The translations under genes and the position numbers were made by a program. 16,574 bases of DNA from Blastocladiella britannica (lineage: Eukaryota > Blastocladiomycota > Blastocladiomycetes > Blastocladiales > Blastocladiaceae), in the NCBI GenBank assembly GCA_025349905.2, contig MU624941.1:1-16574 (forward strand), given 5' to 3'. Below are positions 1 to 7,518 of this stretch, piece by piece. Under the pieces are notes generated by a model that had not been told where the DNA came from, searched no databases, and saw nothing but the letters and a program-made list of their open reading frames with translations. Each line of letters begins with the position of its first letter. The first letter of the stretch is position 1.

Positions 1-79
1 CAGCTGAAACAACCTGATTGTACGGATTCGTGGGAAGTTGCTTTGCTTCATTTTTCACGAAAAAGTCAATATTAATACC
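1..79 (+). promoter_or_regulatory. 5' flank of the EMC8/9 gene
   Basis: This is the truncated upstream region of the first gene. An in-frame TTG at 38 would extend the protein by 14 residues, but the ATG at 80 has an A at -3 and begins where similarity to EMC8/9 starts. I see no definable TATA box or factor site, and the true promoter may lie outside the window. Confidence 0.4.
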
Positions 80-814
80 ATGTCGCAAAACCAACTCCGT
101 ATCACGCCCACCGCGTACCTGACGGTCCTGCTGCACACGTTCAAGAACCCGAGCACTTCTGCGCTCGGCGTACTTTTGGCCCGCCCCGATGCCCCGACCA
201 CCGTCACCCACGCGGTGCCCGTGACCCACCTCCCGCTGGCCCGTGCCGCCGCCACTCTGGACATTGCGTGCGGCATGCTCTCCGCTTGGATCGCCGAGGA
301 CGGGTGGGTGGCCGCTGGCGTGTACGTGGCCCTGGACACGCCTGTCGCTCTGACCCCAGCAACAGTTGCGTCGTTTTCGGCTCTGGACGGGAACATTACG
401 AGTCTTGCCCGTCAGATCTTGTCCGGCCTTGGGAACGCCGACAAGACCGCGCCCATCGTATTGGTAATGCTATTTTTTTTCGCTGTTGTAAATATTGGCG
501 TCTGTTAACGCCCATCTTCTTGAATAGCTGGACGCAAATTTGCTTGCAGACGCGTCGGCACCGCCCGTGGCCCTCGTACCGCTGGTTCCTGGCCTGACGT
601 ACGCATATCTCTCTATGGACCTTCATATTTTTTCATTCAAACAAGCGTCAACAGCGTTACGCTCCATGGCGCGCCATCATCGCTCGCGCGCACCGGCACT
701 GCGCTGCAACTCGCCGACAGCCTCTACGATCTGGACGACCACTTTGAGGACGCAGCGCGCGACTGGATTGGCAACTCGGCTGTGATCAGTGAACTTTCGA
801 AGCTGGTCGCCTAA
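80..814 (+). CDS. EMC8: ER membrane protein complex subunit 8/9 homologue
   Basis: Three exons, 80-463, 528-598 and 646-814, join in phase to give 207 residues, close to the roughly 210 of animal EMC8. The EMC is the ER insertase for tail-anchored and multipass membrane proteins; EMC8/9 is a cytosolic subunit with an MPN-like fold. Seen: an N-terminal ITPTAYLTVLLHTFKNP block, a central WIAEDGWVAAGVYVAL block matching the family's strand-helix core, IVL followed by LDANLL across intron 1, and a C-terminal SLYDLDDHFEDAARDW block like the family's terminal LDDIRNDW region. No HxH JAMM metal motif is visible, as expected for a non-catalytic MPN protein. The introns are 64 and 47 nt; the second is the smallest in the window. 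Subunits 8 and 9 cannot be told apart, since many non-vertebrates have a single ancestral copy. Confidence 0.85.
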
Positions 815-949
815 CCTCTCACAAGTTACCGAGCTAATGGATTCCCATTTTATAGCGTTGTATTGTATTTGAGAGGCAACAGTAAAGGGGGAAGGGAAGC
901 ACGCGCAATACGAGAGAGTGGTACAGTACACCAACCAAAAGGAACGACA
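815..949. other. Convergent 3' intergenic region between EMC8 and DNM1
   Basis: These 135 bp separate two stop codons on opposite strands and must hold both 3' UTRs and polyadenylation signals. AT-rich stretches around 850-880 are candidates. No ORF or RNA gene is recognisable. Confidence 0.6.
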
Positions 950-3432
950 TCAGAAAGCCTGCGCAATCACCTCAAGCGCGCTTTGGTAAACCTCCAGCAA
1001 CTCCTTGCACTCCTTCCGTGCCTTGGAGATGGCCGGGTCCTCTTGCAGCACCTCGTCAAACACCTCGTCGCGGTACAGCGCCTGCACCAGCCGGTTCTGC
1101 AGCGCCTCCTTGGTGGCATTGACCAGCAGATGCATGACCGCCTTGGGCACCGCGTCCGCGAGCGCCTTCTTGACGATCCCGAAGTAGCTGTGGATGAGCG
1201 ACCGGATCAGCGCAATCGCAAAGTCCTCGCGCTCGCGCGGGGCGGCGGCGTTGGCGTCACCGGCAACCGATCCGGTCGTGGATCCGGCAAACGAGGGACC
1301 GTTGCCTTGGTGGCCCGCTCGACCATCCGACTCGTCGTCCAAGTGCAGTGGATCGCGCGACCCGGCCGACATGGAAGCGTATGACGACTGCTGCTGCTGC
1401 TGCGCGGCGGCGGCGGCGCCCGGCGTGGTCAGTGCTGCCAGGCCGCCTGGACCTGTGGGGCCGTACACGGACGGCGGGCGGTGTTGCGACCCAAACAGGA
1501 ACCCAAACATGGAGTCGCGGCCGGTGGCGGACGACGACGACGATGCGAGTGCGGACGACGACGGCGGCGCCGATCCACCCAAGCCGGTGCTGCTGGAGCT
1601 CAACACCCCATTCCCATTATTAGTACCGCCACCACGGAGCGACAGCGACCCGAACGCGGCCGAAACATCACTCCCCGGCTGTGCACTACCAGCACCGCCA
1701 GTAGCGGTCGCGCCCGAGTACTGGTGAGTGAGCCGGCGCATGCGATCGGCCGACTCCTTCTTGCGGCGCTCGCGCTCGTACTTTTTCTCCAGCTGTGCGA
1801 CCGCGTTGGCCCCACCGATAAAGTCCGGGTGCGACGTGTTGATGTACGCGCGCTGAATAGCCACTAGCGTGGCCACAAACGTGCGGGTCGGCACCAAGTG
1901 TTCCTTGAGCAGATCGGCCACACCCTGCAGTACGCGCGCACGCAGCACTGGGTACCGGCGCAGTTCGGGAAAGCACGACTCGTGCGTGAGCCGCAGCAGC
2001 TCCTCGTACACGGTATCGACGCATCGCAGCGACGGGGTCTCGAGCCGCGCAATCTGCGGCTTGACTAGCAAGTCGAACGCTGCTTCGGGAATGAACAGCG
2101 CGGGACGCGAACCCGTCGCGTTGCGCATGGCGGTGCGGATCTCGCGCACAGACAACGATGCCACCGGGTCCAGCGCCTCCAGCGAGTGGCCAAACACCTG
2201 GTCAAAAATGTGGAACAGCCGCGCTCCGCCCGACAGTTCGGTCGTGGCCGAGGCGCTGTTGGTGCCCTCCACGGACGAGTTGAAGTCGGCCGCGTACTTG
2301 GTGATGAGTCGCAGCACCAGAGATTGCTATGTTTTCATCGTGTCAGGAAATAAGAGCCATGGAAAAAAGAAAAGAGTACGTACAGGAGACTGCCCCTGCA
2401 AATCACCAGGACCATCGCCGTAGCTCGAGAGCTCTTGCTGCTTTGCCGAAATCAACGCATTCAAACGAATCTTGAGCTCGGGCAGTCGCTCGCGGATATG
2501 CGTCAACAGCACGGTGTTGAGTGTGCGGGCGAGGTTCTCGGTGCCGACCTTGTTGGGAATACTGGCGTAGACCGGGTGGGCGGCAAAGAACTGCGACTCG
2601 CGCTTGCGCGCGTACTCGAGGCTGCGGCGCATTTCAATGTCGCGCTGCGACCGGTTAACGACGCCCACAAACCCCAGGCGCAGCGGGTACACGCGTCCCG
2701 CCAAGATCTCCATGGCCGAGGTGCCCGAGTCCATCAGGTCCAGCTTGGTCAGCAAACCCAACGTGCGCGAGCCCTGCGGATCCACCTCGCGCGCCAGCTT
2801 GAGCGAGTCCGAGTTGGCCAGGTCCACGTTGGCAGGAGAGACCGCCAGCACAATGCAGTTGGGCCGCAGCACGTAGCCCATGATCAGCTCGCGGATCTGC
2901 AGCTCAATGTCGCCCGGCTGGTCGCCCACGGGGATCTTGGTGAGGCCGGGCAGGTCCACCAGCGTCAGGTCCACCACGTGCGGCGAAAACACCTTGAGGT
3001 GGATGGGATCGCTCGAGATGCCCTTGTTGACGCCGGCAATCCGCGCCGTCTCGGCCTCGATCTCGCTCTTGACGTCCTCAAAGTTGGTGAAGCGCGTGTC
3101 GGGCTTGTGCAGGAATTCCTATTCAATATTTTATTTGAGTCCACCAATTCACCTCAACAATAGAAAGGCCAACGAACTGCCCATTCTTCTGGCTCGCCCG
3201 AGCCCTCCAATGGCGGGACGGGACTGTGACGCAGCTGCAGCACCAGCGGGCGGCGGGTGACAATGCCCGAGCCCTTGGGTAAGAAATCCTTGCCGACAAT
3301 GGCTTCCAGCACGCTCGACTTGCCCGAGGACTGCGAGCCGACCACGGCGATCTGCGGCAGGTCGATGGGCGAGTTGCCGACGGCGGCCAAGATGTCCTGC
3401 AGCTTGTTGATGAGCGGGATGAGGTCGTTCAT
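950..3432 (-). CDS. DNM1: Dnm1/Drp1-type dynamin-related GTPase
   Basis: Exons 3432-3178, 3118-2384 and 2326-950 join in phase to 788 residues (yeast Dnm1 is about 757). This large GTPase assembles into rings that divide mitochondria and peroxisomes. Seen: P-loop GSQSSGKS (about 32-39), the conserved GTRR-like switch segment ([12 protein letters not shown]), DLPG (140-143), TKLD (209-212) and NRSQ (240-243). The middle domain includes [16 protein letters not shown] and [11 protein letters not shown] low-complexity variable region (about 535-690) is rich in Ser, Gly and Ala with a Gln run, and the GED spans about 693-788 ([10 protein letters not shown]). The FNSS and variable-region features favour Dnm1 over Vps1. 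Intron 1 uses an unusual GTTCGT donor and leaves Ala where relatives have Gly (EEW-A-EF). The gene converges on EMC8 and diverges from the reductase. Confidence 0.95.
1383..1416 (-). repeat. Trinucleotide tract encoding Gln and Ala runs in DNM1
   Basis: On the plus strand, consecutive ctg units are followed by cgg/gcg units. In the dynamin frame they encode about five Gln preceded by five Ala, inside the variable domain. Such tracts slip easily, so length polymorphism between strains is plausible. The tract lies outside the GTPase, middle and GED domains. Confidence 0.7.
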
Positions 3433-3604
3433 CTCTGAATCAGGTTATGTGTGTTGTATTCTTTTTTTCTCGGTGGGTATCTGTGTCGCTGGTGGCGAGA
3501 GGAGGAGAGAAGGGTGCGGTGGCCGCGCCTATTTTCACGTCAGGTCGGAAGAGCGACGCGCCCCTTCAAGAGCACTCACCGACTCGATCCTCACATAAAA
3601 ATAA
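3433..3604. promoter_or_regulatory. Divergent promoter between DNM1 and the 3-ketosteroid reductase
   Basis: These 172 bp lie between two start codons on opposite strands, so both core promoters and 5' UTRs must be here. A pyrimidine-rich tract around 3460-3472 lies upstream of the dynamin gene, and an A-rich leader (cataaaaata) immediately precedes the reductase ATG. No named element is identifiable with confidence. Confidence 0.6.
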
Positions 3605-4921
3605 ATGACTGGTCTCGCACGCACCGTAGCGCTCATTACCGGCGCCAACAGGTAGACCAATTTTTTTTGTTCTTTTGTTGTACTGGCCGCGGCGACGACA
3701 TCTTGATGCATTATATTTTATGACAACAGCGGCGTCGGATTTGGCATTGCCCGCCGCCTTCTGCTCAACCACACCACGGGCACGCGCATTGACGCGTGTG
3801 GCCGCACCTTGCCCCCCAATACTGGCGCGAAAAGTGGTGCGAGTGACGATCTGGTCGTGGTGCTCGGCTGCCGCAACCACGCGCGTGCCACCGCTGCCCG
3901 CGACGCCCTCCTGGCCGAGTTTCCGTCCGCGAAAATCGACATTTTGGACATGGACGTGTCGTCAGGCCCGTCGATCCGCGCCGCCGCGGCCATTGCACGC
4001 AATCGCTATGGGTCCATCTCATTTTTGTTTTGTAACGCGGGGATCATGCCGACCGTGGGCCTGGCGTGGGGCGCGATTGCGCGCGATATGGTCCTGGACA
4101 CCAAGGACCTGTGGACCAATGGCACCAATGCCTACGTGCAGCCCGTGGGCGTCAAGGACTCGCTTGGCCACGGGTCTATTTTCGTTGCTAACACGGCTGG
4201 CCACTGGCTGCTGGTACTTTTCATTTTACCTTGGTATGTGGATCCGACTATTTACTGCTGTACGTATTTTCTTAGATCAATGAGCTCGAGCCCTTGCTCG
4301 TGTCTGGCCATGCCCGCGTGATCATGACCAGCTCCGTGACCGCCAAGCGGGCGTACTTTGACCTTGACGACATCCAGGGACTTGCTGGGTACCTACACCT
4401 TTTTCTTCGTTATTTGCCATGGATCCTAACTTCGGTGATGGTGCCCAGTAACCGCCCATATCACTCGTCCAAGTACGCCATGGACGTGCTCACGTTGCAT
4501 CTCAACGCCAAGTACGCCGATCGGGGCGTTCGATTCTTCACAACGTGCCCGGGCACCGTATACACGGGCATCATCTCCATTCCCTTGCCCTCGTTTGTGA
4601 TGTTGGGATTTTACCACTTTGTGCGTCCTTTCTTCCGAACTTACTTGATATTGTCACAACTCAAAGAGAAAAGGACACCAGATGCGACTGTTTTGGAAGC
4701 AGCTCACCGTGAATCCCGATACGGGTGCGACGGCAGCGATCTACCTCGCATCGCGGCCAGATGAGGAACTGGACACGCGATTCAAGTACTTTTCCCGCGC
4801 GACTCGGTTTGGTCAGTCGTTTGTGGACCGCGGGCCTCTCGTAGAAGCTGGCCTGGAACAAGAGGCGGCGGCTGAGGCAGCGGCCGTGGATGCGGTTTGC
4901 AACGAGGTTTGGCAAGTGTAA
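3605..4921 (+). CDS. ERG27: 3-ketosteroid reductase (HSD17B7/Erg27-type SDR)
   Basis: Five exons, 3605-3651, 3730-4213, 4276-4388, 4449-4620 and 4682-4921, join in phase to 351 residues (human HSD17B7 341, yeast Erg27 347). The family performs the NADPH-dependent 3-keto reduction in sterol C4-demethylation at the ER. Seen: cofactor motif TGANSGVG (12-19), CNAGIMP, the ELEPLL block (about 180-185), catalytic Ser in MTSSV (196/197), YHSSK with Tyr219 and Lys223, CPGT (248-251) and a C-terminal FKYFSRATRFGQSFV block matching HSD17B7. A roughly 20-residue insertion follows the Rossmann alpha-B helix compared with human HSD17B7. The 60-nt intron at 4389-4448 is stop-free and in frame. The motifs resemble animal HSD17B7 more than yeast Erg27. 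Retinol dehydrogenase-like SDRs are the main alternative. Confidence 0.88.
4389..4448 (+). other. Stop-free 60-nt intron in the reductase gene
   Basis: The donor is GTACCT, a CTAAC branch-point-like element sits at 4426-4430, and the acceptor is CCCAG. Removal joins GLAG to NRPYHSSK, placing the catalytic Tyr as in relatives. Because the length is divisible by three and no stop occurs in frame, retention would add 20 hydrophobic residues just before the active-site Tyr. I infer an intron from the splice signals and family spacing. Confidence 0.75.
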
Positions 4922-4961
4922 ATTCTCTTTCGTCATTCCAATCAAATTTCGCTCGTCCGCA
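4922..4961 (+). promoter_or_regulatory. 40-bp same-strand gap between reductase and CMTR1-like gene
   Basis: Only 40 bp separate the reductase stop codon from the proposed first ATG of the methyltransferase. They must hold the 3' end of one transcript and the 5' UTR of the next, unless transcripts overlap or the methyltransferase starts at the later in-frame ATG at 5093. A T-rich then A/T-rich stretch is visible; no TATA box is evident. Confidence 0.5.
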
Positions 4962-7494
4962 ATGGACATTTACGACGGTATAACACAAAGAAGCGACCAA
5001 CGGACATAGCCTGTTGCTCACCCGTACCAAATTTGACAGCGGACCCTGAATACCAATCGCTCTCTGCCGACCAGCAACTCCCTCCCCCCGCCATGTCCAC
5101 ACGCGACATTGAGGCTCTTTTGCGGCCCGAACGTGGCCGTGATGGTGGCGGCGCGCGCGACGGCGGTGGTGGTGGTCGAGGTGGCGGTCGCGGTGGGGGG
5201 CGGCAAATGGGCAACAACGACCGAAACTACAGCGGTGGGGGTCGTGACGGGCCCGGCCGTGGTGGTCGCGACGGTCCTGGTCGTGGCCGGGACGCGTCCT
5301 ATGGTGGCGGCGGTCGCGCCCATTCAGCCGGGACGTGGCGATCGGACGATTTCCGACCTGTCCACCATGGCGGCGGTGGTGGCGGAGGTGGGCGTGGACC
5401 GCAGCTGCCCTCGTCGTCGCGCTCACACCATGGGTCCTCGTACCATGGTGGTAGTGCTTATGCCGCGCCGAGTTACCAGCAGCCCCAGCAGTACCAGCAG
5501 CAGCAGCCGCAACATTACTCGCCTTCGTCTTCGGATCCGCAACGGTCGGCTTACGGGGTCCCTCGCGGCGGCGGCGGACACACGCCAGAGTCTCCAATGA
5601 ACAGCGGTAACCGGTTCGCGGTGCTCGATCACAATGCACACGCGCGCGTGGTTTCAGCACACGATTCCCCGAGCGGCGGTGGGATGCGTGGATCTGGCAC
5701 GAGTATGTTTGCTCCAGTTGACTTCTTTGGCGCCGCTATTGACCATTGCCAAATTTATCAGACACGGCCATGGTCGTCCAATGGCTGTACAATGATAGCA
5801 ACGAGCCGGTGCCGTTTGAGCCCACGCTCACTGTGGAGCCGGATGTGCGAATCTTTCTCACATTTCCCCTCGTCTCGATCGTTCCACTCACCAAATTCCA
5901 ATTCACAGTCCCTCGCGGATCCCAATCTCTTTTGCGACGGGGCGCTTGTTGCCCGTGTTGCATCTGGCAAGGTATATAGTTATTTTTTTTATCCACAGTG
6001 GCAAGAACCAAGATCGCTGAGAATCAAAAATTACAACAGCAACGACTTGACACTGTCCCTGGCGATATTCGACGCCGCGCACGCGCGCTCGCCAATCCAT
6101 ACGAACGGATCGGCAAGTCGATCTTCATCAACCGCGCGGCCGTCAAGCTGGCCGAAATCGACAGTGCCGTTGGCCTGACGGCCACTCTCCCGTCAGCGCC
6201 GCGGCGAACGCACGCAACCACCGCGGTTCCCATGTCCAAGCTAGCCATGTCGGCGGTCGCGGCAGCGGCCGAGAGCGCGCCTCCCGTGGTGTACCTGGAC
6301 GCATGCGCTGGCCCGGGTGGATTCGCCGAGTACGTGCTGTGGCGCACGGCGCAGATGGACCGCGGCGACGTGACGGCGATCGGGTTCACGGCCAACCCGG
6401 AGGAGACGGGCGACATGGACGTGGCCAGCATCCGGTTCTGGACCGACAAGTTCCGCCCGGAAGCGGCGGCTGACCGCCGGTTCACCATCACCTACGGGCA
6501 GGAACGCCTTCTAGAAGGCACCGACGCCGCCGATACGGTGGCCATGGACGGCGACGGGGATATCCTGCGGCACGAGAACGTGCGCGCGGTCGCGGACCTG
6601 GTGGCGGCACGCACCCGCACCCACGGCGCGGCGCTCGTCACTTCGGACGGTGGGATCAACGTCTCGGGCGACGAAGACCGCCAGGAATGGCTGACGCGGC
6701 ACCTCAAGCTGTGCGAAACGTTGCTGGCGATCGAGGCATTGGCGGCCGGTGGACAGTTTGTGCTCAAAGTGTACGACCTGCTCACCCCCTTTACCGCGGG
6801 GCTCGTGTACTTGCTTCACCTGCACTTCCGCCGCGTGGCGCTCGTCAAGCCGCTGTCGTCGCGGCCGGCCAACTCGGAACGGTACCTGGTGTGCCAGGGC
6901 CTGCTGCGCCGCCACCCGCGCGCGCTGCTCGAGCACTTGCGAGCTGCCGCCGCCGCCCTGGCCAGCGGCGAGAACGTTACTGAGTTGGTGTCGCTGGTCG
7001 ATCTCGTCCAGGCATCGAGCTTCCGCGACTACCTGCGCAACACCAACATGTTGCATGCCGATATGCAGGCGGTGGCGCTCGACAAGCTGGCCGATGCGAT
7101 CGATGTCATTCACGTCGAGGCCGAGCGCGAGATTGAGGCCGCGGTGGCGCTCGCACAGCAGGCCGATGACGATGACGATGCTGCTGCGGTTGTCGATGCA
7201 GTTACTGCTGCTGCCGCTCGTGGTGAGGCTTCGTTGCCACCGACATCATCTGCCGTCCCAACCGACGACGCTGGTGCTGATTCGGCGGCACTCGAACCCA
7301 AGCCGGGAGCGATCGCGGACCCGCGCGCTGACCGCCATGCCGACTACGTTGCCCGTCAGTGCCTCAACGCATGGCGGCTCCCGGCACGGCCAGTGGTACA
7401 GCGCGCCGTCTCTCCGGGCCGTGAAGCAGCGGGCATTTCTGCGGCCATGGGGTTCGGGCACCGTGGCGGTCCCCACCACAACGCTCGTTGGTAA
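4962..7494 (+). CDS. CMTR1: CMTR1-like cap-specific mRNA 2'-O-methyltransferase with RGG N-terminus
   Basis: Exons 4962-4977, 5040-5702, 5762-5844, 5909-5971 and 6040-7494 join in phase to 759 residues. CMTR1 methylates the ribose 2'-O of the first transcribed nucleotide (cap1) using SAM. Seen: an N-terminal disordered region (about 28-225) rich in RGG/RG, polyGly, His and Gln; then RRRARALANPYE and FINRAAVKL, with candidate catalytic Lys311. The SAM motif DACAGPGGF starts at 362, DGDGDI follows, then TSDGG (Asp478), FVLKVYDLLTPF (Lys518) and RPANSERY (Glu555), completing the K-D-K-E tetrad. The protein ends soon after the CLNAWRLP block, so the C-terminal GTase-like and WW parts of animal CMTR1 are not visible, nor is a G-patch. 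The start is uncertain: ATG 5093 (MSTRDIEALL) is the alternative. The stop lies 24 bp from the convergent METTL25 stop. Confidence 0.92.
5120..5400 (+). repeat. GGT/CGT-rich low-complexity tract encoding RGG/GGR repeats
   Basis: An imperfect array of Gly and Arg codons (ggt, ggc, cgt, cgc) inside exon 2 of the cap methyltransferase encodes repeated GRGG, GGRD and GPGR units plus an eight-Gly run. Codon variety between units argues for selection on the peptide rather than a recent microsatellite expansion. RGG tracts commonly bind RNA and are arginine-methylation targets; that role is inferred here. Confidence 0.75.
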
Positions 7495-7518
7495 CATTAA
7501 AATAATGCAAAAGTTATT
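7495..7518. terminator. 24-bp convergent gap between CMTR1-like and METTL25 stops
   Basis: Two stop codons face each other across 24 very AT-rich bases (cattaaaataatgc on the plus strand). Both 3' UTRs must extend into the neighbouring gene or end within this gap. A shared bidirectional poly(A) region is possible, but cleavage sites cannot be located from sequence. Confidence 0.5.

Noticed and set aside
38..79. TTG-initiated 14-residue extension of the EMC8 homologue
   Set aside because: A good-context ATG lies at 80 exactly where family similarity starts.
1194..1727. Plus-strand open frames over the Gln/Ser-rich dynamin variable region
   Set aside because: Asp, Cys and Pro runs are mirror images of the Ser/Gln/Ala codons on the real strand.
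2435..3163. A 242-codon plus-strand open frame opposite the dynamin GTPase domain
   Set aside because: The opposite strand encodes all dynamin GTPase motifs; the plus reading is a His/Gln/Val/Arg-rich shadow.
950..3432. Calling the dynamin Vps1
   Set aside because: FNSSVEGT, the variable-domain position and the C-terminal GED block match Dnm1/Drp1 better, although the SPIDLPQI segment is Vps1-like.
4782..5660. A 292-codon minus-strand open frame opposite the RGG tract
   Set aside because: It is the antisense reading of Gly/Arg codons (His/Arg/Thr-rich); no motif or splice support.
5746..5979. Reading frame 1 straight through 5746-5979 in the cap methyltransferase
   Set aside because: Part of it (5762-5844) is exon 3, but continuing past the GTGCGA donor breaks the gap-free match of LFCDGALVARV to the family; a 64-nt intron fits.
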